Below are positions 15,626 through 24,023 of a stretch of 28,090 nt of DNA, piece by piece. Position 1 is the first letter of the stretch. Each line of letters begins with the position of its first letter. The notes under the pieces were generated by a model. It ran no database searches. It saw nothing but the letters and a program-made list of their open reading frames with translations, and was not told the origin of the DNA. The stretch is from Clostridium sp. (GTDB taxonomy: Bacteria; Bacillota; Clostridia; Clostridiales; Clostridiaceae). Made by a program: the position numbers and the translations under genes. The stretch is from the NCBI GenBank assembly GCA_018372555.1, contig JAHAIU010000021.1, forward strand, positions 1 through 28,090, given 5' to 3'.

Positions 15626-18600
15626 ATGAAAAAACTTTTAAAAAGTAAATTGTTAAGCTTATTCTTAGCATTTACTATGATGCTAGGATTAGTTACTATT
15701 CCTGCCAAACCAGTAAATGCTGAAACTGCTACTTATGTTGTAATAAGTGAAGTTTATGGCGGTGGTGGAAATGGTGGTGCAACTTATAAAAATGACTTTA
15801 TAGAATTATATAATCCAACAAGTATAGATATTGATTTAACTGGATGGAAAATTCAATATGCATCTAAAACAGGTAGCTTTAGTGAGCAAAATAATACTGA
15901 ATTAAGTGGAGTAATAAAGGCAAAAGGATATTTCTTAATTCAACAAGCAAAAGGAACTGGCGGAAGTGGAGATTTACCTACAGCTGATGTAACTGGCAAT
16001 ATTGCAATGAGTGGTACAGACTGTAAGGTAAGAATTATAGATAACAATGAAACTGTAGTAGATTTAGTTGGAATTGGAGTAGCTAACGAATTTGAAGGTG
16101 ATAAAACTGCTAAGGGCATGAGTAATAGTAAAAGTGTTCAGCGTAAGGATAACGATGGAGTAGAAAATGGTGTTACTAATGGCTGGGACACAGATAATAA
16201 TGAAGATGACTTTTATGCAAAGGAGCCAACACCCAGGAATTCTGAATATTCAGTGGATATAGTAGAGTTAGTTTCTTTAAAAACTGATGCAAGTATTAGT
16301 ATTGAGGTAGGAGAAAATAAGGGCGTATATATTGCGTACGAGCCTGAAAATACTACTGAAAAGGGAGTTAAATTTGAAAGTTTAAATTCAGAAATTGCAA
16401 CAGTTGATAATGAAGGTAATATTTTTGGAATTAAAGAAGGGGAAACTACAATAAAAGTAACCTCAACTGTAAAAGATAATATATATTCAGAAACTAAAGT
16501 AAGTGTTAAGAAAGCTAAAGATAAAATAGGACCTGAAATAACTAATGTATATCCTGCAGAAAGTTCAAACATAGGAAGTGAAAGAAAGCCTGAAATTAAA
16601 GCAGATGTTACTGACGAATCAGGAGTTGACTTATCCTCAGTTAAAATGTATTTAGACTCTAAGGCTGTAAGTGCAGTTGCTAATGATAATATGGTCAAGC
16701 ATAAAGTAGATAAGGACTTAGAAGAGGGGAAGCATACTGTTAAGATTGAAGCAAAAGATAAACTTGGAAACTTATCAGAAAAAGAGTGGAGCTTTACAAT
16801 TGGAGAAGTAGAAAAAAATCTATATTTTGGACAATTACATTCTCATACTAATTTATCAGATGGAACAGGAACAGTTGATGAAGCGTATCAATATGCAGAT
16901 AATGTTGCAGGTGTTGACTTTTTAGCAATTACAGATCATTCAAATTGGTTTGATAATGATACAAAAGCTAATATCACAGATGGATCAGCAAGTACAAAGT
17001 GGAACACTGGAAAAGATGCAGCTAACAAATATAATGTAAATGGAGAATTCGTAGCTATTTATGGATATGAAATGACTTGGTCTGGTTCAACTGGAGGATA
17101 TGGGCATATTAATACCTATAATACTGAAGGATTTGAAACTAGAAGTAATAGTAAGATGAATTTACAAGCATATTATAATGTATTAAAGACTCAACAGCAA
17201 TCACTAGCACAATTTAATCATCCAGGAAAGACCTTTGGTGATTTTGGTGATTTTGCATATTATGATGAATCTATAGATAATGTTATTAATTTAATAGAAG
17301 TTGGAAATGGAGAAGGGGAAATTGGAAGTTCAGGATATTTCCAATCTTATGAATACTATACAAGAGCATTAGATAAAGGATGGCATTTAGCACCAAGTAA
17401 TAATCAAGATAATCATAAAGGAAAATGGGGAAATGCTAATACAGGTAGAACTGTTATTGAAGCTTCAGAACTTACTAGGGACGGTATTTATGATGCTATA
17501 AGAAATAGAAGAGCTTATGCAACAGAAGATGAAAATCTTAGAATTTCTTATGAAGTAAATGGTAATACAATGGGGTCAATCTTAGCTAAAACTGATGATT
17601 TAGATTTTAATATTAATATTCAAGATCTTGATAATGGAGATAATATTAAGAAAATATCTATTATTGGGGATGGTGGAAAAGTAGTAAACTCTATAGAAAA
17701 TGTCAATTCTAATAGTAAGGAATGGAAGTTTACTTTAGATAAGTCAACTAGTTCTTATTATTATGTAAGAGTAGACCAGGCTGATAAGGATATAGCTGTA
17801 ACAGCACCAGTATGGGTTGGAGAAAGAGAAAACTTTGGAATATCTACAGTTGATAAAGATAGAGATGTTATTGTAGCAGGTGAAACTTTTAATATAGAAA
17901 CTAATATATACAATAATGAAGGTAGTGCAATAAATAATATTAATGTTGAATATTTCAAAAATAATGAAGAAGAGCCAATGAAATCAGAGGTTATAGATAG
18001 TATAGTAGCAGGGGGAACTGTTACTGCAAAGCTACCTTATAGTTTTGATAAGGCTGGGAATTATTCATTTGTAGTGAAGGTTTCTGCAACAATAAATGGA
18101 GTTTTAAAAGAGTTTAAATCTTCAATTGATATAGAAGTATTAGCTGAAAATGAAATATCTAAAGTTGTAATTGATGGAGCACATCAAAATCAATATGTTA
18201 GTGGTGACTATAAAGATAAAATAAGTACTTTAACAGCATTAATGGGACAAAATAAGATAAAGGCAATTATTAATAATGATGAAATAACAGATAAGGTATT
18301 AGAAGGAGCATCTTTATTAATACTTTCAGATCCTCAAAGTGTAGAAAAGAAGGATTATGATTTATCACCTCAAAAATATAGTGAAAATGAATTAGAGGCT
18401 ATAGCTAGATTTGCTAATAGAGGAGGTAATATAATAATTACTTCTAAGGCTGATTATGGAGATGCAAAAGGTGAGTACGGAAATGCAGCTCAAGGTAATT
18501 CAGTACTTGAATCAATAGGTACAAAAATTAGATTCAATGATGACCAAGCAACTGATATGGATAATAATGGAGGGCAAGAATATAGATTATACTTTGATGA

Positions 18601-21481
18601 TTATAATACTGATAGTCCATGGTTAAATGGAATTGATACAAGTAAAAAGTATAGTTTTTATAGTGGTTCAACATTAGTAATGCCAAGTGATATGTCCAAT
18701 GTAGATGTATTAGTTAAGGGACATGAAACAACTTATGGAAATGATGCTGACAAACAAGGAGACAATACTCCAGCTAATAAGGGTGAAGTTACAGCTTTAG
18801 CTGTTGAAACCCTAAGTAGTGGAGCTAAAGTATTCGTTTCTGGGGCAACATTCTTTTCAAACTTCGAAATGGATGGATTAGATTATTCTAATTATCAAAT
18901 TACAGAGAAAGCTTTAAGGGAATTAGCACCTTTAAAAGAGATACCTGTAAGCAAAATAGTTGATGTTAGAGTAGATGAAAATAAAGATAATACACCTGAT
19001 AGATTTGGAGAAACAGTTGTTGTAGAAGGTTATGTTACAGCAGCTTCAAATGCAGCAGCACCAGGAAATTCATTCTTTGATGTAATTTATGTTCAAGATG
19101 AAACAGCTGGATTAACAGTTTTTGGTGTTTCTAATTTAGATATTAAGCTTGGACAAAAGGTTAGAATTAAAGGAAAGGTATCGTCATATCTTAATGATGC
19201 TCAAATAGCACTAAATAATGAAAATTCTGATGTTGAGATAATAGATGATAGTATAAATTTAGTAGAGCCTACTAAATTAACTACTAAGAATAGTATGCTA
19301 GAAGAAAAAGAAGGTCTTTTAGTTAAGGTAGAGGGAAAGGTTACAAGAATTGAAGGACAAAATATATTTGTTGATGATGGTTCCGGAGAATCAAGAGTAT
19401 ATGTAGAAGGGTATGTTAGAAGTAGTAAAAATCCTGGCGTTGATGATGAATGGAAATCTAGAATTAATGTTTTAGATAATATATCGGCAATAGGTCTTGC
19501 ATCTGAAGATCCAGAAGGGCATAGATTAAGAGTTAGAGATTCTGGTGAAATAGAAAAAGTAAAAGCTAAAGATATAGATATTACATTATTCCATACAAAT
19601 GATAGTCATGGAAGAGTTAAGAAAGATAGTAGTATAATTGGAATAGATGTAATATCAGCAATTAAAAATAATACTATAAATTCACTTTTACTGGATGCAG
19701 GTGATACCCTTCATGGATTACCTTTTGCAACATTAAAGAAGGGTGAAGATATAGTTTCATTAATGAAATTAGCTGGATATGATGCTATGGTTCCTGGAAA
19801 CCATGATTTTAACTATGGATATGAAAGACTGTTAGAATTAAGTAAGTTATCTGCTGAAGGAGAAAATGGATTCCCAATTATTTCATCAAATGTAATGAGG
19901 GGGAATGATAATTTAATTGATTCCAATATAATTAAAGATGTAGCAGGGATTAAAGTTGGTATATTTGGGTTGACGACTCCAGAAACTGCATATAAAACTA
20001 ATCCTAACAATGTTATAGGAATTGATTTTGCAGATCCTGTAGAAGCTGCAAGAAAGCAAGTAGAAGAGCTAAAGACTAAAGGCGTAGATGTAATAGTTGC
20101 CTTAGCACACGTAGGTATAGATGAATCTAGTGAAGTAGTATCTACAATGATTGCTGATGAGGTTGATGGAATAGACGTAATAGTTGATGGTCATAGTCAT
20201 AGCACATTACAGGAAGGGATTATTACTGAAAATGGTACTTTAATAGCTAGTACTGGAGAATATCAAAATAACTTAGGAAAAGTTGTAATAACTGTAGATG
20301 GAGAGTCAAAGAAAATAGTTACTAAAAAGGCAAGTTTAATATCTAAAGCTGAAACAACCGATATTGAAGGTAGTAAGACAGTTTTAGATAAGATAAAAGA
20401 TATAGATGCTGAACAAAGTGAATTTTTATCTAAGGTTATTGGAAACTCTAAGGTCCATTTAGAAGGAGCTAGAGAATATTCAAGAACTCAAGAAACTAAT
20501 TTAGGAAACTTAATTACAGATGCTATGTTAGATGAAACAGGAGCAGAAATAGCTATAACTAATGGTGGAGGAATCCGTGATAGTATCGATGAAGGAGAAA
20601 TAACTAAAGGAGAAATAGTTAAGGTTCTTCCATTTGGCAACTATATAGTAACAAAGGCATTAACAGGTGCACAAATTAAAGAAGTGTTAGAGCATGGAAT
20701 AAAAGCTTATCCAGCACCTGCGGGACATTTCCCTCATGTTTCAGGGGTGAAATTTGTCTTTGATGAAACTAGAGAAGCTGGAAATAGAATAGTTGGAATA
20801 ACTGTAAATGGGAAGCCTATAGAGATGGATAAGTTATATGTAGTTGCAACTAATGACTTTATGTCAGTAGGTGGAGATGAATATCCACACTTCTCAGATA
20901 CTCCAACAATAAATGAATATAAGTCACTTGAAGAAGCTTTAGAATCTTATATTAGAAAAATAGGTAATGTTAATTATTCTATTGAAGGAAGAATTAAAGT
21001 AGGGAAAAATACAGCACCAACTATAAGTGCTGGTGATGTAACTTTAAATGTAGGAGATAAATTTGATCCATTAAAAGATATTAAAGCCATAGATAATGAA
21101 GATGGTGATATTACTAGCTGGATTAAGGTTATAGAAAATAGTGTTGATTTAAATAAGGCTGGAGATTATAAAGTTATTTATGAAGTAAAAGATAGCCAAG
21201 GAGAAACAACTACTTTAGAGGTTAAAGTTACTGTAAATGCAGTTAAAGAAGAGGAAAAACCAGGAGAAAATCCTAAGCCAGGAGAAAAACCAGGTGAAGA
21301 AAAACCTGGTACTGATAAGCCAAATCCTCCAAATGTAAATGAATCTGGTAATAATAAAGGAAATCTACCTGAGACAGGTGGAAATAATCCAATGTTACTA
21401 CTTTTAATGGCCGTAATAGCTGTAGGGGCTGGAGGATCACTCCTAGTAAATAAAAAGAATAAGAGCATAGTTAATAAATAG
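15626..21481 (+). CDS. Cell-wall-anchored LTD / PHP-CehA / 5'-nucleotidase fusion, LPETG
   Basis: A 1951-residue surface protein with two hydrolase units. In order: a signal peptide (cut after VNA, residue 32); a lamin-tail domain (about 36-205, ISEVYGGGGN and NDFIELYNPT); Big_2-like and Ig-like domains (about 210-391); and a PHP/CehA-type metallohydrolase (about 400-640; His405, His407, Asp437-His438, His532, His597). Then come beta domains, an amidotransferase-like alpha/beta region (about 841-1109), an OB-fold-like region (about 1110-1310), a calcineurin-like 5'-nucleotidase domain and its C-terminal substrate domain, and an immunoglobulin-like DUF5011-type domain (about 1798-1872). The nucleotidase has FHTNDSHG with Asp1326 and His1328, GDT with Asp1360, GNHD at 1391-1394, His1495, HSH 1523-1525 and NGGGIRD from 1646. 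The proline-rich linker ends in LPETG (1914-1918), a membrane helix and a basic tail. All visible metal ligands are present. Probable role: hydrolysis of extracellular nucleotides and other phosphoesters for phosphate or nucleoside supply. Confidence 0.9.
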   Translation: MKKLLKSKLLSLFLAFTMMLGLVTIPAKPVNAETATYVVISEVYGGGGNGGATYKNDFIELYNPTSIDIDLTGWKIQYASKTGSFSEQNNTELSGVIKAKGYFLIQQAKGTGGSGDLPTADVTGNIAMSGTDCKVRIIDNNETVVDLVGIGVANEFEGDKTAKGMSNSKSVQRKDNDGVENGVTNGWDTDNNEDDFYAKEPTPRNSEYSVDIVELVSLKTDASISIEVGENKGVYIAYEPENTTEKGVKFESLNSEIATVDNEGNIFGIKEGETTIKVTSTVKDNIYSETKVSVKKAKDKIGPEITNVYPAESSNIGSERKPEIKADVTDESGVDLSSVKMYLDSKAVSAVANDNMVKHKVDKDLEEGKHTVKIEAKDKLGNLSEKEWSFTIGEVEKNLYFGQLHSHTNLSDGTGTVDEAYQYADNVAGVDFLAITDHSNWFDNDTKANITDGSASTKWNTGKDAANKYNVNGEFVAIYGYEMTWSGSTGGYGHINTYNTEGFETRSNSKMNLQAYYNVLKTQQQSLAQFNHPGKTFGDFGDFAYYDESIDNVINLIEVGNGEGEIGSSGYFQSYEYYTRALDKGWHLAPSNNQDNHKGKWGNANTGRTVIEASELTRDGIYDAIRNRRAYATEDENLRISYEVNGNTMGSILAKTDDLDFNINIQDLDNGDNIKKISIIGDGGKVVNSIENVNSNSKEWKFTLDKSTSSYYYVRVDQADKDIAVTAPVWVGERENFGISTVDKDRDVIVAGETFNIETNIYNNEGSAINNINVEYFKNNEEEPMKSEVIDSIVAGGTVTAKLPYSFDKAGNYSFVVKVSATINGVLKEFKSSIDIEVLAENEISKVVIDGAHQNQYVSGDYKDKISTLTALMGQNKIKAIINNDEITDKVLEGASLLILSDPQSVEKKDYDLSPQKYSENELEAIARFANRGGNIIITSKADYGDAKGEYGNAAQGNSVLESIGTKIRFNDDQATDMDNNGGQEYRLYFDDYNTDSPWLNGIDTSKKYSFYSGSTLVMPSDMSNVDVLVKGHETTYGNDADKQGDNTPANKGEVTALAVETLSSGAKVFVSGATFFSNFEMDGLDYSNYQITEKALRELAPLKEIPVSKIVDVRVDENKDNTPDRFGETVVVEGYVTAASNAAAPGNSFFDVIYVQDETAGLTVFGVSNLDIKLGQKVRIKGKVSSYLNDAQIALNNENSDVEIIDDSINLVEPTKLTTKNSMLEEKEGLLVKVEGKVTRIEGQNIFVDDGSGESRVYVEGYVRSSKNPGVDDEWKSRINVLDNISAIGLASEDPEGHRLRVRDSGEIEKVKAKDIDITLFHTNDSHGRVKKDSSIIGIDVISAIKNNTINSLLLDAGDTLHGLPFATLKKGEDIVSLMKLAGYDAMVPGNHDFNYGYERLLELSKLSAEGENGFPIISSNVMRGNDNLIDSNIIKDVAGIKVGIFGLTTPETAYKTNPNNVIGIDFADPVEAARKQVEELKTKGVDVIVALAHVGIDESSEVVSTMIADEVDGIDVIVDGHSHSTLQEGIITENGTLIASTGEYQNNLGKVVITVDGESKKIVTKKASLISKAETTDIEGSKTVLDKIKDIDAEQSEFLSKVIGNSKVHLEGAREYSRTQETNLGNLITDAMLDETGAEIAITNGGGIRDSIDEGEITKGEIVKVLPFGNYIVTKALTGAQIKEVLEHGIKAYPAPAGHFPHVSGVKFVFDETREAGNRIVGITVNGKPIEMDKLYVVATNDFMSVGGDEYPHFSDTPTINEYKSLEEALESYIRKIGNVNYSIEGRIKVGKNTAPTISAGDVTLNVGDKFDPLKDIKAIDNEDGDITSWIKVIENSVDLNKAGDYKVIYEVKDSQGETTTLEVKVTVNAVKEEEKPGENPKPGEKPGEEKPGTDKPNPPNVNESGNNKGNLPETGGNNPMLLLLMAVIAVGAGGSLLVNKKNKSIVNK

Positions 21482-21488
21482 AAATAAA

Positions 21489-21511
21489 GGGGCTGTTGCA
21501 CAAACAGCCCC
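21489..21511. terminator. Hairpin after the surface phosphoesterase gene
   Basis: GGGGCTGTT at 21489-21497 and AACAGCCCC at 21503-21511 form a perfect nine-pair stem around GCACA, eight bases after the stop codon. No strong T-run follows. The left arm doubles as the outer end of repeat copy B. Confidence 0.6.
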
Positions 21512-21588
21512 GATTAAAAATTAAAAATGAATAATTATTGGTGTAATTTCTCATTATTCATTCTTAATTTTTCATTGTGTGACAGCAC
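21489..21588. repeat. Inverted-repeat intergenic element, copy B
   Basis: CTGTTGCACAA near the left end mirrors TTGTGTGACAG at 21575-21585 with two mismatches. The interior again has ATTAAAAATGAATAATTATT facing ATTATTCATTCTTAATTTTT, as in copy A. It lies between converging genes and is about 100 bases long, without the 60-base insert seen in copy A. Confidence 0.6.
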
Positions 21589-21615
21589 ACTTATATGAGA
21601 TGTGTATATAATTAT

Positions 21616-22239
21616 TTAAAATGCCCTTAAAAAGGCTAAAATAATTAGCATTAATCCAGATAGCCAGGAAAGATTTAAGCTCGTTATATCTACAAACTTT
21701 TTACCTAAATATGATCCAAATAAAATTACAATTAAGCCAATGATTAATGAGAAAATAAAAACCTCAATATAATTAATTGTTACAAGGCTACTACCAAAGC
21801 CAACAGCTAAGCTATCTAAGGATAAGGCAAAAGCTAAATAGATAGATTCTTTAGAAGATAAATTTTTAGATTTATCAAAGTCAGCTTTTATTTCATTTGC
21901 ATAGACTTGAAGTACAAAGTTAAAATCAAATAACTTAAATTTAAATGGAGAAACCTCTTTTGACTTTTTATTTATATAAGATTTAAATAAACTTTCAAAT
22001 AAGCGATAAAAACCTAAAAAAAATAAAACTACAAAGCTTATTGCTTTTGCTATGTTTAATGAAATATAATTTTGAAGAATACCACCAATTATTAAAGAGA
22101 TTCCAAGCATAGAAGAGGAAATTATATCTATTATTAATGCAGATCTTAAAGGTATTTTAATTTTACTTGTGCCATAAGAAATACTTGCTAAGAAGGAATC
22201 TATAGATACAGATAAAACTAATATTAAAGCTTCAAACAT
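21616..22239 (-). CDS. ytaF: Sporulation membrane protein YtaF
   Basis: A 207-residue protein with about six membrane helices, related to the MntP/YtaF group. It shows the duplicated family motif: LSVSIDSFLASISYG near the N-terminus (from residue 9) and FALSLDSLAVGFGSSL in the second half. Each has an aspartate inside a membrane helix, as in cation transporters. The middle loop (about residues 85-125) is charged and faces the cytoplasm. AGAGGTAA before the ATG is a good ribosome site. In Bacillus, YtaF is a mother-cell sporulation membrane protein of unclear activity; a transport role is only inferred from MntP. It is a single gene that converges on the large surface protein gene. Confidence 0.88.
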   Translation of the reverse strand: MFEALILVLSVSIDSFLASISYGTSKIKIPLRSALIIDIISSSMLGISLIIGGILQNYISLNIAKAISFVVLFFLGFYRLFESLFKSYINKKSKEVSPFKFKLFDFNFVLQVYANEIKADFDKSKNLSSKESIYLAFALSLDSLAVGFGSSLVTINYIEVFIFSLIIGLIVILFGSYLGKKFVDITSLNLSWLSGLMLIILAFLRAF

Positions 22240-22360
22240 AAAAATTACCTCTAAAAAAATATTAATTTATATTATGAATTAAATGTATATAAAGTTACAA
22301 AATGTGACCTATAAGTTTTATAATTAAAAAGCTAGTAATTTTTATTGTATACATATAAAA

Positions 22361-22366
22361 TATAAT
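22361..22366 (+). promoter_or_regulatory. Candidate -10 box for the DUF1292 gene
   Basis: TATAAT at 22361-22366 would place the start near 22373, just before the ribosome site. TTGTAT at 22345 is too close to be its -35; it would pair instead with GATAAT at 22368 (spacing 17), which would leave almost no leader. Confidence 0.35.
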
Positions 22367-22392
22367 GGATAATTAAAATAGGAGTGAATAGT

Positions 22393-22662
22393 ATGGATAA
22401 AAAAGATTTAAATATAAATGAAGAAGAAAAGGTAGTTATGAGCTTTTATAATGAAGATGGTGAAAAAGTTGACTTCGAGGCAGTAGCAAGAATTTATTTA
22501 AAAGAAGTAGAGTATCTTTTATTAGCACCATTAGAGGGTAAAGAAGACGATGTATATGTTTTTAGAGTTGATAATATTGATGGAAAAGAAGAATTAAACT
22601 TAGTAGAAGATGATAAGGAATTCTTAGCTGTTAAAAAAGAATATAAAAAGTTACTATATTAA
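22393..22662 (+). CDS. DUF1292 family protein (YrzB-like)
   Basis: An 89-residue acidic cytoplasmic protein of the DUF1292 family, common in Firmicutes. The conserved pattern is visible: a two-strand start (VVMSFYNEDGEKVDFEAVARIYL), then EVEYLLLAPLEG, then DVYVFRVDNIDGKEEL and the ending DDKEFLAVKKEYKKLL. I chose ATG 22393 over an in-frame GTG at 22384 because GGAG at 22381-22384 is spaced eight bases from the ATG and overlaps the GTG. The molecular function is unknown in the whole family. It is followed after 37 bases by another acidic gene, probably in the same transcript. Confidence 0.85.
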   Translation: MDKKDLNINEEEKVVMSFYNEDGEKVDFEAVARIYLKEVEYLLLAPLEGKEDDVYVFRVDNIDGKEELNLVEDDKEFLAVKKEYKKLLY

Positions 22663-22699
22663 TTTTATTTTGGGATTAATTGTATTTTAGGAGGAAAAT

Positions 22700-23098
22700 A
22701 TGAAAATAAACCAAATTATAAGTATATTAGAAGAAAATCAACTTACAGAAATAGAAGAATTAAAAAATGAAGATGGAATAATATTAGTAAGATTCTTTTT
22801 TGATTTTGATGAAGATGTTCTATCAGCTGCAAGAAGCTATTCTAATGATGAAAGTGATTATGAAGAAGAAAGCAATGAATGGTATAAGGAGTTCTTTATT
22901 CCTTATCTTTATGAGTATGCTAATGATGAAGTAGTTGATATTATTGAAGAAATAGTTGAGGAAGTAGATTTGGCAGGAGAAGTTATGGCTTTCCAGATGA
23001 ACTCTAATAGTTTTGAAACTATGCAATTTATGGCTTTATTTACTGATGAAGATCAAGATATTACTATTGAAGATGTTGCAAAAGAGTTTATTATTTAA
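22700..23098 (+). CDS. Unrecognised acidic small protein
   Basis: A 132-residue soluble protein that I cannot assign to a family. It is strongly acidic (runs such as DFDEDV, DESDYEEESNE and DIIEEIVEEVD), with almost no signal or membrane character. The mix of amphipathic helices and the LFTDEDQDITIEDVAKEFII tail suggests a small alpha/beta or helical fold. AGGAGG immediately upstream is an excellent ribosome site. It probably shares a transcript with the DUF1292 gene and ends just before the promoter of the structured RNA. No terminator is visible in the short gap, so some read-through into the RNA gene is possible. Confidence 0.7.
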   Translation: MKINQIISILEENQLTEIEELKNEDGIILVRFFFDFDEDVLSAARSYSNDESDYEEESNEWYKEFFIPYLYEYANDEVVDIIEEIVEEVDLAGEVMAFQMNSNSFETMQFMALFTDEDQDITIEDVAKEFII

Positions 23099-23127
23099 AC
23101 TCTTCCATATGAAGAAAAATTATTTTA

Positions 23128-23155
23128 TTGCATAAGAAAAAAAATATGATATAAT
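23128..23155 (+). promoter_or_regulatory. Promoter of the 6S-like RNA
   Basis: TTGCAT at 23128-23133 and a perfect TATAAT at 23150-23155 are 16 bases apart, placing transcription start near 23162, just before the closing stem of the RNA. Confidence 0.7.
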
Positions 23156-23165
23156 TAAATCATAA

Positions 23166-23355
23166 TTAAATCCTGAGATGTGCGCTTAGCTTAAAATATT
23201 CAACCTACATTGAATATACGGGATTTGCAATATCTAAAAGTATGCTAGGCTCCAGTAATTCACTTATGTGGCAGGAGAAAGCAAAGAGTTAGTGCGCTTA
23301 ACCCACCTGCGAGTAGCAGGTATGAATATTTAAGTGACCGGCATGTTGGGAATAA
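23166..23355 (+). ncRNA. ssrS: 6S RNA (probable)
   Basis: A non-coding stretch with its own promoter and terminator and clear structure. The 5' end TCCTGAGATGTGCGC resembles the 5' strand of 6S RNA (CTGAGATGTTCGC in E. coli). The 3' end CGGCATGTTGGGA resembles its partner (CGGCATCTCGGAG). The two ends pair from 23171 to about 23181 against about 23339-23351. A second stretch, CTTAAAATATTC near 23190, pairs with GAATATTTAAG near 23324, giving the long interrupted rod expected of 6S. The local hairpin ATATTCAA/TTGAATAT (about 23196-23217) competes with this. A small hairpin ACCTGC/GCAGGT lies near 23305-23321. 6S RNA binds the sigma-A holoenzyme by mimicking an open promoter. The identification is from memory of the consensus; another structured RNA is possible. 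Confidence 0.68.
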
Positions 23356-23364
23356 TATGTAATT

Positions 23365-23391
23365 AATACCTCTATTTTGAGGTATTTTTTT
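23365..23391 (+). terminator. Terminator of the 6S-like RNA
   Basis: AATACCTC at 23365-23372 pairs with GAGGTATT at 23379-23386 around TATTTT, followed by an unbroken T-run to 23391. This is a standard intrinsic terminator. Confidence 0.9.
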
Positions 23392-23399
23392 GTTTTATT

Positions 23400-23458
23400 A
23401 ATTTGGTGATAATATTAATTAAGTTCTTTAATACTTTAATTAATATTATCACCAAATT
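23400..23458. repeat. Perfect 23-base inverted repeat
   Basis: Arm 23400-23422 is the exact reverse complement of 23436-23458, separated by 13 bases. The arms are AT-rich but contain GGTGAT/ATCACC at the base. The repeat sits between the RNA terminator and the end of the Spo0E-like gene. It has no T-run, so it is not a typical terminator. Confidence 0.85.
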
Positions 23459-23510
23459 CTAAAGTTTTTTAGCAAAGTCTATTATAAATGAAAACATTGA
23501 TTGAGATTAA

Positions 23511-23714
23511 TTAAGCAACCTTTTTAAGTTGGTTACTACGTAGATTTTTTCTAAGATGTTTTCTATAAATACATTTTTGATATTGAGAAATTATTGTATC
23601 TAAATCTTGAGAAATATATAATATTAATTTGCTGTTAAGAGGAAGATAGTTTAATAAGAAGTTTAATAACGCTCTTTTAATTCTGATTTTTTTTCTAAAT
23701 TTATTTTTGCTCAT
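23511..23714 (-). CDS. Spo0E-like sporulation regulator (aspartyl-phosphate phosphatase)
   Basis: A 67-residue protein with the Spo0E family signature SQDLDTIISQYQK (residues 35-47), matching the SQELD-x-LI-x-x-Y pattern of small phosphatases that dephosphorylate Spo0A-P and so delay sporulation. The helical hairpin expected of the family is present: helix 1 about residues 13-30, helix 2 about 33-50. Helix 1 is unusually hydrophobic (ALLNFLLNYLPL), and both ends are strongly basic (KNKFRKKIRIKR; RKHLRKNLRSNQLKK), unlike typical Spo0E proteins. GGGGGTG precedes the ATG, and a promoter is visible at 23760-23787. If active it would act on Spo0A or a related response regulator. Loss of activity or another target is possible given the atypical helix 1. 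Confidence 0.7.
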   Translation of the reverse strand: MSKNKFRKKIRIKRALLNFLLNYLPLNSKLILYISQDLDTIISQYQKCIYRKHLRKNLRSNQLKKVA

Positions 23715-23759
23715 TGTAGCACCCCCATCTATTTACAAAATCCAATAGTTTATAACAAT

Positions 23760-23787
23760 ATTATACCAAAAAGTATAAAAATGTAAA
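23760..23787 (-). promoter_or_regulatory. Promoter of the Spo0E-like gene
   Basis: On the minus strand, TTTACA (23787-23782) and a perfect TATAAT (23765-23760) are 16 bases apart. The leader would be about 40 bases to the ATG at 23714. Confidence 0.6.
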
Positions 23788-23994
23788 ACGAATTCTTTAG
23801 ACGGATTTCTACAATTTTTTTACATTACAAGTTTTAATTAATAATATACAGATATAGACTTATAAAATTATAAGTAAAGAATAATTATTAAGTAAAATAT
23901 TAAAATTAAAAGCATAGATTAAAAGCTACTTATAGAAAGAATATTAAATTTTAGTTAAAAAGTGTAAATAATTACATTTGAGCAATTTTAAAAG

Positions 23995-24023
23995 TTGATA
24001 TTGAGAAAAAATGAAGGTAAAAT
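23995..24023 (+). promoter_or_regulatory. Sigma-A promoter of the DUF896-hprK-aminopeptidase operon
   Basis: TTGATA at 23995-24000, exactly 17 bases, then TAAAAT at 24018-24023. Both boxes are one base from consensus, and the start site near 24030 leaves a leader of about 30 bases. Confidence 0.7.

Noticed and set aside
22384..22392. GTG start for the DUF1292 gene
   Set aside because: The GTG overlaps the ribosome site that serves the ATG nine bases downstream.
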